The notes beneath the pieces are model-generated. The model was not told the origin of the DNA. It did no database searches and worked only from the letters and a program-made list of their open reading frames with translations. The position numbers and the translations under genes are program-made. A stretch of 64,000 bases of DNA from Viola odorata (Eukaryota > Streptophyta > Magnoliopsida > Malpighiales > Violaceae), in contig OY829544.1 in assembly GCA_963691705.1 (NCBI GenBank), positions 3,169,501 through 3,233,500 of the forward strand, in the 5' to 3' direction. This document shows, piece by piece, positions 9,681-22,009 of the stretch; position 1 is the first letter of the stretch, and each line of letters begins with the position of its first letter.

Positions 9681-11033
9681 TTAGATTTTAAAATAACCCT
9701 GTTGCTTTAAGTACCACAATGCGCCTTCAGCTGCATGCTGTGCTGCTGTTTTCTTTTTGGACTTAGGGCCACTGAAACACTCCAGCACCATGCCACGTTC
9801 TTGATCGATCTCAATGATAACCTTGCACGTAAACCTGTGGTGATCTCAAAGCAGTCATAAATCGGATACGTGCATCACGTATCAGTTACAGATGGCAGAG
9901 TCTACTGATCTGAACTTTTTAGGAAACAAACAACACTGCATAGCTAGCACTCACTCACACACTTTCCTTTCTTTGTCCTATTACTGTTCAGGGGAAGCAG
10001 TTACTTACAGTTTCATGTGATCAGGCCCTTCCTCTTTGCAGCATTCAAACACGGGCTTCTCTCACTTATTCGCGGCGCACAGTTCGTGCAGCTGCACCTT
10101 AGGTGGCACCACCTTTCGCGCGCCTAAAACACAATTTGAACGATTAGATGAGAATCGCCAATTTGGGAATTCAATCAAGTGCTAGAAAATTAAACTTCAA
10201 AAGAATTATATATTCTAATTGCAACTTGGATCCCATTGACAGTAATTGTGCCTGTTTTCCAACCATGTTATCCTTTCATTTTTTTTCTTCAGGGTTCGTA
10301 AAATAATCGTTCAGGGGAGTTAGAAGCAGTGTTTAATATACAATTAGGTTTAGTTGTTTGCCTTTTTTTAGTTTTAAAGGCTGCTATATTAGCACAGAAA
10401 CCAATTCTGCAGAAAAACACTCAAATGAATAGTAGAACTTTAAGGCCTGACGTTTTCAAGATCTTTTAAAGACAGAAAAACAATACTATAATTTTCTTGA
10501 TCAAAATCCATCTTTTCTTTTCCACCTTAGTAAGAAACCAAAGGTACAAAAAAGACCGGACAAAACAGAACACATTCGTGTAATTCATACAACCCTCCAC
10601 TAACAAAAATCCACCCTCTTAATTGACATTAATTAAAGTCTCAGACTGGAATTAAGTTGTATTAAGGCAACAAAAACTCATTAAAGGCCCAAAACTTTAT
10701 AAAGGATTAGATGAAAGAAACAACATAACAAAAACACAGTACCTGGATTCTTGATATGAGCTTTGTCTTCACTGCTCTGGTCATTCATTTCGGTATCGTT
10801 CTTGATTGTCATGGAGCCGTTTTGGTTTATGCATTTTACAGAACATAAAGAACCATATTCAGCTCCACTCTTCATTTTCAGCTCCAAAACTTTTTCAGCT
10901 AACAGATCAGCCCTTGTATTTCCCTCCTCGTCAAATTTCTTCTCTCTGCTAACTCTTGGCAGACACAACTGAAAAAGAAGAAAAGAAACAACCAGAAACA
11001 AATTACTCCAACTGAAGAAGAACGAAAAGACAT
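9681..11033 (-). pseudogene. dsRNA-binding-domain gene, RTL1-like, broken by one TGA
   Basis: Three exons join in frame: 10968-10743, 10123-10009 and 9834-9681. Both introns have GT...AG ends, and the last donor is GTAAGT. The joined product ends in a classic dsRNA-binding fold: KVQLHELC, PVFECCKEEGPDH, FTCKVIIEID, then GPKSKKKTAAQHAAEGALWY, which contains the Lys-rich RNA-contact helix. This most resembles the C-terminal domain of plant RNase III-like protein 1 and Dicer-like proteins. No RNase III domain is present. A TGA at 10064-10062 stands where relatives usually have Trp. An ATG at 11033 with nine codons would join in phase only through a 38-nt intron, too short for plants, so the real start is uncertain (an internal Met in exon 1 is possible). 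The reading frame is otherwise clean, so the nonsense change may be recent or a sequencing error. Confidence 0.7.
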
Positions 11034-11194
11034 AGAAAGATGAAGAATTTCAGAAAACAGAGGACCAAATTAAGAGAAGGAAAGGGAATGGAAATTTCCC
11101 CAAGACTTAAAAACCTGGCCGGAGACGTTCGGTGCACGTGGTGTTAATGTGACAATTTCTTTTCCATCTAAGCCTAGGCGGCCATTTTAGTTGG

Positions 11195-11971
11195 TACTCC
11201 CTCCTATTTTTTATAAGTGGGTGTGCTAAAAATGATTTTGCCACTCATCCTCTCTCTTATTTACGATTTTACCATTGTGTTCAGTTTTTCTCTTTTCTTT
11301 TCTACGAAATCACTCTCTTTGTTCTCTCTTTTTCCTTTTCCTTTTTCTTTCTTTCTTTCCTCTTTCTTTCTTTCTTTTTTCCTCTGTTTTTCTTTCTTCT
11401 TCCTCTCTTCTGCTCTATTTTTCCGGTTGGGAGATGGAGGCCGGCGGTGAGGGTTGGATGATCGGCAGTAGTTTTGGCATTTTTTTTGGTTTGATTGTTT
11501 GGTTTTTTTGTGTGGTGGCGATGCGACGGTGTGGATGATTGTTTGTGGTGGCTGGGTTTTTTGTGGTAACTAGATGATTTTTAGTTGCCGAGGGAGATGG
11601 AGGCCGGCGGTTGAGGGTTGATTTTGGTTATGGTAATTTCGACGGTGGTGATGGGTAAGGTGCAAAAATGAATTTTTGATTTGGTGCAAGATGATTGAAT
11701 TAATTTGGTAGCGATTGGGTTTTTGATTTAGTACAGGGATGGGTTTTTGAATTGGTGGTTGGATGGGTTTTTGATTTGGTGCAAGATGATTGAATTAATT
11801 TAGTGATTGAATTAATTGAATTTGGATTGAATTTGGCAGGAGTTCGTAGAAAGTGGAGAGGGAAGGTAGTAAAATCACCCTTAAAAAAGTCAGAAAAGTG
11901 TAGGAGCGATAATTAATTTTTCAAGTTTTTGAAAGGGCTAGAACGATACATAAAAAAACTAGGAGGGAGTA
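11195..11971. mobile_element. Mariner-type MITE
   Basis: The left end CTCCCTCCTATTTTTTATAA (from 11197) is mirrored by AAAAAACTAGGAGGGAG (ending 11969), with TA on both sides. This is the standard target duplication of plant Tc1/Mariner elements. The 773-bp interior has no transposase. It contains GGAGATGGAGGCCGGCGG twice and repeats of GGGTTTTTGATTTGGTGCAA. It lies just upstream of the dsRNA-binding gene. Confidence 0.75.
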
Positions 11972-12149
11972 TAAACCAAGGAGATATTTTTAAATAAATT
12001 CAGCATGCCAAAATAACATAGTTAATTAAAATTACATGAACTATAATGAGATTCATGACTCGTAACAAACACGTACGGGTCCGGGCCATGAGAGCCATAT
12101 TATTATGCATGCTGGGATGCTGATCAGTTTATTTTAACCTCATTTGAAC

Positions 12150-12710
12150 TTAGGACATAATTCCTTCGAAATAATGCTTCTTCGACTTGAACCTCTTCTT
12201 TTGGTAAAAATCGTCTTCGTCTTCAATCACAGGCGGTATGCTCCATGAGCAAAGAGGGTATCCAAATATCAGGCCACCTAATTTAGTTATTTATTTACAA
12301 GAAAATATATATATCAAAACAAATGGGTAGACGTAAATAATAATAAAAAAACAGATGCCAAAACTTGAATAATATTAATAGTATACCTTCTTTAGCGACT
12401 TCTTCCCATCTCTTTTGGTATTTCACTACCAGCTGAGGATCCATACTTTTCATTAATTTTTTACACTTCTTTTCTGTCTCATCAATGTATTTAATCTGAG
12501 AGAAACATAAAGAATTTATATTCGAATGATAGTAATTAATGTAAAACCATTATAAAATGAAATGAAAAAAAAAACACTCACCAGCATGGCTGGAGCTGTG
12601 GAAGGCCCATATATGCTGACAAAAAATCGCAAAACATTGAAATTGTTCTCTAGTACATCTTCCTACATGAGGAAAAAATCACAATTTTATTTATTTGAAT
12701 GAAACTCAAG

Positions 12711-12746
<36 letters not shown>

Positions 12747-15742
12747 GAGATAGATAGATGGATGGATGGATATAAAAGGGGTGACCTCATAGTCATGCCT
12801 ACAACATCATTGTATCAGCTCATCAATATTTGTTGGAAGCCGTTCATGCGTGCATTGTCAAGCAAATGTCATCAGTGATTCATGGAAGGAAGACGAAAAA
12901 GATTAATATCAGTAAAGTACTTACAGGTCATCAGATACTTCCTCTAGAAATTCTGGGATAGATAGGAACTCCATATGTAACTCATTCACCTTTAGAATAC
13001 CAAGAAATAGAAATTAAACATTTATTCCAACGGTACGTACATATTTTTTTTTAAAATTGAATACTAATAAAAGATGTATGTGTTCGGCAGATTGATGAAA
13101 AGAGAAAACAAAAGGGAATGCTCAGATTTTATAACAAGGAAGTATGTATATGTATGTACCTTTTCTCCTCGTAACTGGTACAAGATAAGATTCATTACTC
13201 GGTAATCAAAGGATTTTAGATGAATTGCCCTCAGTACATCTTCAACAGAGATCTAATCAAAAGAGGTCAATCAAGTAATTTTATTTATTATTAAAAATGT
13301 AGTAATCTTCTATACTATATAAAAAGCACGAAGAACCTTAATTTTTGGATTTTAAAGAAAAATTCATTAATGGTTATGTTTAAATAATTACATAATTATT
13401 TACAATATTTGGAGAACTGAAATAAAAATAATATGAAATATCATTTTAAACATTTAAATTTTAATTTATAAAAATAATTTGCTTAATTTAGTTAAAATTA
13501 TTTTAATTCTAAGAGGTTAAAATTAATTATTTCAGAATTAATATAAGATTTTTCTATGGACACCTGTATTAGAACATCAATAACAATACTAATATACTGC
13601 CTACAATATAGTTTAAGAACCATAGTAAAAAATTATGTTAATCCTATTTTTAGGGACATTATTAAAACTTTTATATTATACCAAAAATATATTTGTGTGA
13701 ATAAATATTATATTTTAATATTTCTAAATAAATTCTGCCGTGCCAAAATAACCTGGTTATATATAAATAACTGATCTCTTGCTCTTAAACTAATGAAGCA
13801 AATTATTAATTCATTAAATATACCTCTGAGCGGTTTGTGAGTGCAGCACAGAGTTTTCTTTCCAAAGACCAATACTCTTCTCCACCTCGTAATTCTTCAA
13901 TGATCCTTTATTCATTTTTCAGGGAGAAAAAAAAAAGATTCAAGGTTCTCCAAGAGCAAGAGCAAGAGCAAGGGTACATATACAATTGGAAGAAAATGGG
14001 AAATAAATATAATTAATTACCTCTCTGTTAAAAGGCCCCGACGTTCGAGTTGATGCTTAAGTGGCTTGAATGGATCGGTCATGATTACATCTTCAGCATT
14101 GGTGGTTGCCATATTATTGTCAACTATTAGTTCATTGTAGTTGTCCATCTGCATCAACAATATTATTACCAATTAAGTTTGAGAAACGGTAAGAGAAAAA
14201 TAAATAGAGGATCAAATTTAAGAATAATATACATCATCTTTGAGCCAACCATTATATCAATATTAAATTTTGAGGGCATATTCTAGATAAGATTGAGAGA
14301 GTACCCTTTATACTATTTGTAATTCGTAATATATTTAACTAAGAAACATTAGAGCAATGATTGTTGTATTTACAGAAGGCACAAGAAACGAAGAAGAAGA
14401 AGGAAAACCTTATAAACGTAAGCGTCTATAAACGAAAACAAAGGTAAATGTTTGAAGACTGACTGTGGGCTGTTCACATCCATGTCATGAAACATAAAAT
14501 AGGATCTGCACTGTTTATTAGATACAGAAAAGAGAACATATGTATTAGTTATTCATTGTAATCAAATCAATATATAATTGCCACAAATATCACACAATTC
14601 CCAAATTTAACAAAACATTAATTATTTAAGCATTTGATATTCATTTTATAACTGAAAGCTAGTAAGTTTTGCTCACAAAGTCCTCGATAGTAGTATTCGC
14701 GTTCTGCAAGTCCTCGAGCCCAATCGCAGCACTGTCCTGGAATGCCCCCAACAGTCCACTAACTTCTCCATCACCTCCATGAAGCAGACAAGGATCCCCA
14801 ACAGAACTCTGTTGGACTGCTGCAATTGGAGCTTGTGGGTTAGATATACACTTGGTATAACTTCACCTGTTGTTCCGTTGATGAACTAACTTTTGCAAAT
14901 AAGATTAATTTTATTTTCTCCCTCATTTAACCACCGATTTACTTTTGAAAAATATTTCCAAGTATGTTGGACTTTTCTTTTTTCTTTTTTACTTTTTCCC
15001 AATGAGTTGATAGAAATTTATTCAGCTAGTGTAAAAAAATTACCACTTGGTAGATAAACCAACGTGATGAAAACAAGGTTAGTTTTATAAATAATTTTAT
15101 GCTTTTTTCATCTTTTACTTAATTTTTATATTTTTTAGATATATAGTTGGTATAACTTCACTAGTTGTTTCGTTGATGAATTAACCGTTGCAAATAAGAT
15201 TAATCTTACAAATATCTCTATATGTTTTTTTCAATTTTCTTAACTTTAATCAATTCCTGCATCAATAAAATCTCATTCCCACTCCATTATGTTCAATCTC
15301 TATCAATTTGTCAACTTTTCTCAAGTAATTAACAAATCCTGCATCAATAAAACCTTCATCTATTGCCACTCCACTTTCCCCCAGAACTTACTAGTCTTTG
15401 CAATTGAAAGAGTCAGCTCCAGCTGTTTCTGTTGTTGCTCCTATAACAAGAGGTTCAAAGTGAGAAAATGAAGTCAGACTAACATGCAATATATTTTAGC
15501 ACCCATATATATCATATAAATAGATATACCTGCATTGCTTGCAAAAGCATGTGAATTTCACCAAGCTCCTTCTCCAACAGTGCTACTAATGCTGGAGTTG
15601 CCTCATCATTATTTTGAGCCAAAGCAGGAAAGGGTTTTCGTCTCGTCAAAGATATGAAGTGACGGCCGGAGTGCATCGGGTGAGAAAGGTTAAGGGTTTT
15701 GAAGATTTTTAAGGGAGAAGGTGAGTACGACAGGTGTGACAT
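12150..15742 (-). CDS. Conserved uncharacterised plant protein, 12 exons
   Basis: Exons read off the minus strand: 15742-15530, 15440-15392, 14831-14677, 14510-14409, 14148-14021, 13905-13824, 13252-13160, 12989-12925, 12798-12786, 12662-12582, 12495-12387 and 12277-12150. They total 1218 nt, exactly 405 codons plus TAA, and phases agree throughout. The N-terminus is Ser/Arg-rich and basic, transit-peptide-like. A short coiled coil follows (ALVALLEKELGEIHMLLQAM, then EQQQKQLELTL). The C-terminal two thirds is helical and looks conserved: FKPLKHQLERRGLLTER, GGEEYWSLERKLCAAL, DVLRAIHLKSFDYRVMNLIL, and VNELHMEFLSIPEFLEEVSD. I recognise no named domain. Exon 9 is only 13 nt. All junctions are GT-AG. 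The acceptor of exon 3 is the least certain. No stop or frameshift suggests decay. Confidence 0.82.
12712..12772. repeat. GATA microsatellite
   Basis: About fifteen tetranucleotides of the type TAGA/GATA/GATG lie in the intron between exons 9 and 10 of the uncharacterised gene. Confidence 0.9.
14838..15380. repeat. Direct duplications in intron 2 of the uncharacterised gene
   Basis: A ~70-bp block with GGTATAACTTCACCTGTTG and GCAAATAAGATTAAT at 14841-14912 is repeated, diverged, at 15138-15209. A second pair (TCCTGCATCAATAAAA, then CCACTCCA) lies at 15255-15290 and 15338-15375. These are local tandem duplications without transposon ends. Confidence 0.65.
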
Positions 15743-16252
15743 TATTGGTAAAGATGATAAGAATATTGAAATTTGAGAGAGATAGGGGTGCTTCTTCCTT
15801 CACTTGTGCCAATTTATACTATTTGTGGTGGGTTGTGGTGTGTGATCGTGGCGGGGGTAGTCAAGAAGTTGTGAGGGGACACTGCTTAGAAGTGTTTCAG
15901 CCGTGTGATCTAATAGTTTTAAGGGTAGTGATGGGAAAATCCTTAAATTGGTTAGGTGCGAGAGTCTCACGTGGATGCCGATGGAAGTTAAGTAAACTAT
16001 GAAAAATATATAAATGAAATCAACCATAGAAAGAGTGAGTTGAAAGAAGAAGAAAAAAAATCTAGAATTGACATGGTAAAACTTAGGAAAATTATAAGCT
16101 AATTTCGTAACTTAACACCCCTACAAATACTTGACAAGGAATAAGGAAACAAAGGTTTCCAAACCTGAGATTAAGTGAACAATAAAGATAAATATTTATG
16201 TCTAACTCTTTCCTAGTTGGATATAAATGACAGTTCAATACATCTTTATTTG
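15743..16252. other. Upstream flank of the uncharacterised gene
   Basis: This should contain the promoter and 5' untranslated region of the minus-strand gene starting at 15742. I see no clear TATA box and no other gene. Confidence 0.35.
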
Positions 16253-17660
16253 AACTTAGGTGATAATCTCTCTCAAAAATCCTCTCATCTCTTTCTCTTT
16301 TCTAGGGTTTTCCCTTGGGTTGCCGCCGGCCTCGGGAGCGGCCGGCGGCAACCCCGCCCTTTTTCTTTTTGCTTTGTTTTCCTTTCTTTTCGTTTTCCTT
16401 CTCGTTATCTTCTTCATTTTTTGTTTTTTTTCAGCCAAAGTAAGAGATGTGGCGACGGTTGGTGAGATTAGTGAGCGGTGGCGCTGTGTGATGTGGCCAG
16501 AGGCGAAGACGACGGCTAGGAGAGCAGAGGGTGTCGTGGATGGGCAGCAACGGTAGCGCGGTTGGTTGCGAGATCGATGAGATGGTGTGGCGATGGTTGC
16601 AGCTTGATAACGGTGGTGACGGTGGCTGGTGGCTTGCGAGTGGTTGTGAGATCGATGAGATGATGCGGCGGTGGTGACAGTGGTTGGTGCCGCGAAGGAT
16701 GTGTCGGGATGGTTGCCGATTTGGTTGTTTCGTGGTTGCAGCTCGATAACGGTGGTAGTAGTGTCGCGATGGTTGTGTCGGGATGGTCGCGGTGGTTGTG
16801 TGATTGGAGCCTAAATTGTCTTAATTTCATCATCCTTTTCTACGCTTTTTAGGATGATGATACTGCTAATCCTTATCTTTTGTACTCCTTTATGCATATA
16901 TGGATGCTGAGAAGCAAATCATTCGATTAGGAGCAGAAAGAGCCAAGAAAGAGCTGTTTTGCTACAGAACCGTCCTTATCCCAGACGTGGGATAAGGCGA
17001 GTCGGGCATAAGCATTGTGTCGGGATGATCGGGAGGCAGTGTGGTGACGGCCGTGGGAGGTCGTCCGAGTGTTTGGTTGTGTCGGTGGCGTGGGTGTGGT
17101 GCGCCAGCTGTGGCGGTGGTTGTTGATGGCCGGCCGCGATAGATGGGTCCGGCGGTGGTGTGGTCGGCGACGATTAGATTGGCTCTGGTGATTCCGGAGG
17201 GTGAGGCGGCTGGGTTTGCTGGAGCGACGTTGACTGACGATTGTTTGGAGCATCGCAGCGAGAGGTTGCCGTGGTTAAGGCGGTTGTTGGCGGCTGGTGG
17301 GCGAGGAAGGCGCACCGGCGATGGAGCAAAGGGACGACGGTGAAGAGTTGACCTAATTGTGGTTTTTGGGTTTAGGTGTTGGGCTCTAGAGTAGCTTGGG
17401 CTTGGGCTTGGGCTTGGGCTTGAGTGAGGCTTGCGTGTTTTTCGTTCAAATTGTTATTTGGGACCATTTTCGGGTATTAGTTGTGATGTAATACGTGTAG
17501 TATGTTCGAGGGGAGTGACGTATGAGTCGTTGTCTCTGTCGGTTTAGCCAGCTGTTTTGGTTCGTGTCTCTTGTACTTGGTTCGTGTTCTCTATGGTCAT
17601 ATTTCATGACCCTATTTATATATCTCTGCCTATTTAAAAAAAAAAACTTAGGTGATAATC
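16253..17660 (+). mobile_element. Poly(A)-tailed non-LTR retroposon without recognisable ORFs
   Basis: The sequence AACTTAGGTGATAATC occurs at 16253-16268 and again at 17645-17660, directly after a run of A (17635-17646). This target duplication with a poly(A) tail is the signature of target-primed reverse transcription (LINE or SINE type). The 1.38-kb body starts with a CT-rich leader and a GC-rich block (GCCGCCGGCC). It continues with repeats of GAGATCGATGAGATG and GGTGGTTG, then ends in TTCGTGTTCTCTATGG and ATTTCATGACCC before the tail, resembling a plant LINE 3' end. No endonuclease or reverse transcriptase frame is present, so it was mobilised in trans or is internally deleted. Confidence 0.72.
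17395..17424 (+). repeat. Hexanucleotide GGGCTT repeat
   Basis: Four to five copies of GGGCTT in tandem lie inside the retroposon. Confidence 0.85.
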
Positions 17661-18093
17661 CAAATAATTATTATCTGCATATTTAATCTCTAGAAATGAT
17701 AAATTTACCTCAAACTCTACCAACCACTAACTACAATAGTAACTACTTTCAATTAAAGGAAGTTCATAACCAATTACTTACAAGTGAAGAATCACATGTA
17801 TATCATTAAATGTCCTGCTAGCTCATTTTCTAATATGTGTCTTGTGAGTATCACTTGTCTCTTATGTGATAATTATATAGAGAGTTGTCTTGTTAGAAAT
17901 TTATAAATTTGTGTCTTGTCATATATGTTTGCTAAAAAGTATATCTCAAATTGCGATATATGTTTATTTAATGAGTTTCAATTTATAATTTTTTTCTATT
18001 TTTCTCATACTTAAAGATTTTCAAAATTATAAAAAGTTATTTTAGTCTCGCAACTTTTTTTCTCTTTTCACATTTTTTTTTCTTGTTCCTTCC

Positions 18094-18320
18094 TAGGGGT
18101 GAGCATGGGCCGGTTCGGTCCGATTTTTGGGCTAGAATCGGACCGAATCGGAAAGTTCTCTTCAGTTCAGTTTCGTTTTTTTTATTATTTTATAAAAACG
18201 ACGTCGTTTTGTCGGTTTTTTTATTTTATTTTTATTTTAACACCAAAATGATGCCATTTTGATAACTATTTTGTCAAAACGACGCCATTTTTGTGTTAAA
18301 CACACCGTTTTGGTAATTTT
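18094..18320. mobile_element. hAT-like end fragment
   Basis: TAGGGGTGAGCATGGGC followed by CGGTTCGGTCC and GAATCGGACCGAATCGG looks like one end of a plant hAT element, with AAAACGACGTCGTTTT palindromes inside. No matching right end or target duplication was found nearby, so it is probably truncated. Confidence 0.4.
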
Positions 18321-18954
18321 TTTAAGTAATGCTTTCATTTACCAATTTATAAATAATAACCTAGTATTTTAACGATATTTTAGTATGATAAATCTTTTCA
18401 TTTTATGATACAAAATATATAAAAAATTAAAGTGACTAGATATTAATAAATAATAAGTATTAATATATTGAAATGTAATGAGTACGTTTAACAATTATCG
18501 AGCACATGTCAAGAAATATTAAGTAAATATAAATATTAAAGTATCGAATATGACTTACGAGCCTAATATATACACATGAAGAATTTTCAAGTATAATCGT
18601 GCTTCATAGCAATACGATTAGATCACTTACATTTAGAGCTTCAAAATTATCATCTTCACGATACAATAATTAATTAGTTATAATTAACATAAGTAAATAA
18701 TGATATTGAACTATATATACCCTAAATCTAAATCATAAATATTCATTCACCATTGTACAAATTTATTATTTTAGTTGTCGTTTAATTAGTAATTACATTT
18801 TTTATGACAATTGACATGATTCTTTCTTACAACAATATAATTCTTTTTTTATTAAATAAAATACTCAACAATAAACATACATCCACGATATAACTTAATA
18901 ACTATGTATTAAAGTAATAACCAATGGTAATATTACTAGTATATGTTGTATTAT
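18321..18954. other. AT-rich sequence without features
   Basis: There are no ORFs, repeat pairs or gene fragments that I can support. Confidence 0.4.
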
Positions 18955-19604
18955 TTTAAAAATAATATAATTTATTTGAGTTAATATTTATTTTATTATT
19001 TTAGTTTAGTAAATGGATTGATTTTAAGAGGGTTAAAGAAATATAAACTAGATAAAAATGACAAATAAATGGTAATATTTATATTTTTTTCTAACATAAA
19101 TTATATGGTAAAATAAAGAACAATTTTTGTGAGAATAATTGAGAAGTTTATTTACAAGTATTCACGATATTATCCATATATTATTAAAATAATTTACATT
19201 AATTTTATTTGTATGAAAGAAATATTATATATTGTACATAAAATATGTTTTACATGGGGTAATAGTTTTTTATTTATTTTTATATTTAACTATAATTTGA
19301 AGGCAGTACATGATTTATTTTTTAAAGTTAATAAAATCATAAAACAACTATATGTGACAAATAAAAAGAGAATTTATAATTTTTCCTAAAATTAATTATG
19401 TGGGAAAAGTTGATTAATGAGTCTGAACAATATAAAAGGATTAAGTTAGATAATTAAAAAAAGATACTGAAAATTAATATTTTATAATCTAATCATCAAA
19501 TAGTTATGGTTATACATTTTCTTCCAATATTTATAAATTTTTTTTAACTTTTTTACCATTTATTTTTATTTTTTAACCACTTAACTTCAAGAGCAACTAT
19601 TTAC

Positions 19605-20265
19605 TAGCAAACTCTCTATGTGCTGACACCGACACTTCCTTCAGCATCAGCAGTTTATTGGGCATTTGGAACATGCTTCTCAAGTCTCAACCACTCCAAT
19701 GCCTTTGCCCTCTTCGCAAGATCTCCTTCTCGTGACATGGCTGTCGTCTTGATGCTCATCCATCAGGTAGCTACATAAGTAGAATAACAAGTATGTCCGA
19801 GTTGTTCGACATTCACACCCTCTAAGTAAAAATTGGCTAGTAATAATTTTTTTATGCCGTTTTATTCTTTAATAGATTAACTCAAATTAATAAAATTAGT
19901 TTTAACTTTTTAAATTTAGAGATAGTTACATCTCAAATATAAAGATATGAAACTTTAATATATACACATTGAAAGTTTTTGTGAAACACTTTATTCTTTA
20001 ATAGTTCGTGTTATATGAATGTGATTGATTTTTGAATTGTTACATCTGATAACGATACTCCTCGTTCAAATCCTATATACATATATAATCAATTAGTTAA
20101 TTAAAGTACTAGTTGTTGATTAAAATTAAATGAAAGTAATGGTTTTTTTAATTTTTTTGTGATGCAGTTTATAACATTTGGTTTTGCTTGAACCTCATTG
20201 TATTTCGTATAGGAGAAAGCTATTGGGATGCATGAATGCAAGAGCTTGTGCAAAAGGGCAGCAGC
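19605..20265 (+). pseudogene. AUX1/LAX auxin influx carrier exon fragments, copy 1
   Basis: From about 19611 the frame reads LYVLTPTLPSASAVYWAFGT, then LNHSNAFALF and MAVVLMLIHQ, followed by a GTAGCT donor at 19767. After a ~400-bp intron the acceptor GATGCAG (20161-20167) opens QFITFGFA, a TGA, TSLYFV, a TAG, then EKAIGMHECKSLCKRAA. This order matches the permease helices of plant AUX1/LIKE-AUX1 transporters, including the exon junction after LIHQ. Only this central part of the protein is present and it has two nonsense codons. Beyond the match the sequence diverges into a GGAGGAGTAGAG-rich repeat. Confidence 0.82.
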
Positions 20266-22009
20266 AAATTTCGATTATGGTGGAGGAGTAGAGAAGAAGA
20301 AATGGAAGAAAAAAAGAAAAAGAAAGTGAAAATGAGATTTATTTTGAGTTTTGAGCTTTAACTTGGATGAGGTTCAGTAGGTAAGTAGTACTCGTAGGAT
20401 TCTATAGTTTAGAAAGAGGCAAAGGCCAAGTCATAAAAACAACTTTCCCTCTTCTTGTAATTGTAAGGCGACCACGCCCATTTGAAAAGTGACATCAAAG
20501 AGGAAAGGAAACCATCAATGACCAGTCAATTCAATTTAATTCAAAATGTTACATTTGATGCAATTAATTACCAATATTGCTTAAAGTGGATGGGGTATGA
20601 TAGTGAAAAGAATAGGGAGGAATTAGAAAAAATGAAGGCAGTTAAAGGGAAGGAAGAAGCACGCCTACTTACCAATACTCTTCTCATCTTTACCGATAAT
20701 CTTAGAAGTTAATTAGACCTTAAAAATTATTAAAAAATAATTAGAATTTGGAGGCCCTTTTGGAATTAGATGTTGCAGCGGTGGTGATTACTGTGGAGGA
20801 GTAGAGAAGAAGAAGGAGAGAAGAAATGGAAGAAAAAAGAAAAGAGAGAGTGAAAATGAGATTTATTTTGGGTTTTGGGCTTTAACTTGGACGAAGCCTA
20901 GTAGGTAAGTAGTACTCCGTATTAAAAAATAGAAAATTTTAATCATTTTTTTCTTTTTTTTCCTTTTAATCTTAATTGGTAATTCCTCCCTATTTTTTTT
21001 AATGCCTTCATATTTAAAATAAAAATAAAAAGAAAAGATGAGTAATTAATTGCGTCAAACCCTTCATTTTTTCTAATTCCTCCCTATTCTTTTCACTATC
21101 ATACCCCTCATCCACTTTAAGCAATATTCGTAATTAATTGTGTCCAAAGTAACATTTTGATTTTATGCCTTGAATTGAATTGAATTGACTGGTCATTGAT
21201 GGTTTCCTTTCCCCTTTGATGTCACTTTTCAAATGAGCGTGGTCGCTTTACAATTACAAGAAGAGGGAAAGCAGCTTTTATCACTTGGCTTTTGCCTCTT
21301 TCTAAACTGTAGAATCCTATGGAGTACTACTTACCTACTTGGCTTCATCCAAGTTAAAACCCAAAACTCAAAATAAATCTCATTTTCACTCTCTTTTTCT
21401 TTTTTCTTCCATTTCTTCTTCTCTTCTTCTTCTTCTCTACTCCTCCACAGTAATCACCGCGGCTGCAACATCTAATTCCAAAAGGCCCTCCAAATTCTAA
21501 TTATTTTTTAATAATTTTTAAGGTCTAATTAATTTCTAGGATTATCGGTAGAGATGACAAGAATAATGGTAAGTAGGTGTGCTTCTTCCTTCCCTTTAAC
21601 TGTCTTCATTTTTACTAATTCCTCCCTATTCTTTTCACTATCATACCCCATCCATTTTAAGCAATATTGGTAATTAATTGCATCAAACCTAACATTCTGA
21701 TTTTATACCTTGAATTTAATTGAATTGACTGTCATTGATGGTTTCCTTTCCCTTTGATGTCACTTTTCAAACGGGTGCGGTCGCCTTACAATTACAAGAA
21801 GAGGGAAAGTTGCTTTTATCACTTGGCCTTTGCCTTTTTCTAAACTACAGAATCCTACGAGTACTACTTACCTAGTGGGTCTCATCTAAGTTAAAGCCCA
21901 AAACCCAAAATAAATCTCATTTTCACTTTCTTTTTCTTTTTTCTTCCATTTCTTCTTCTCTACTCCTCCACCGTAATCGAAACTTGAATTATAAACGTAA
22001 ATGAAACTC

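Noticed and set aside
10969..11006. A 38-nt intron joining an ATG at 11033 to the RTL1-like exon
   Set aside because: Phases fit, but plant introns this short are essentially unknown. The start of the gene is left open.
16256..17343. ORFs of 60-117 residues within the GC-rich retroposon
   Set aside because: They are low-complexity, overlap on both strands and have no LINE endonuclease or reverse-transcriptase motifs.
20482..20712. 76-residue ORF in the centre of the inverted repeat
   Set aside because: The sequence recurs non-coding in three other repeat copies (about 21060, 21610, 25210) with stops. It is a repeat, not a gene.
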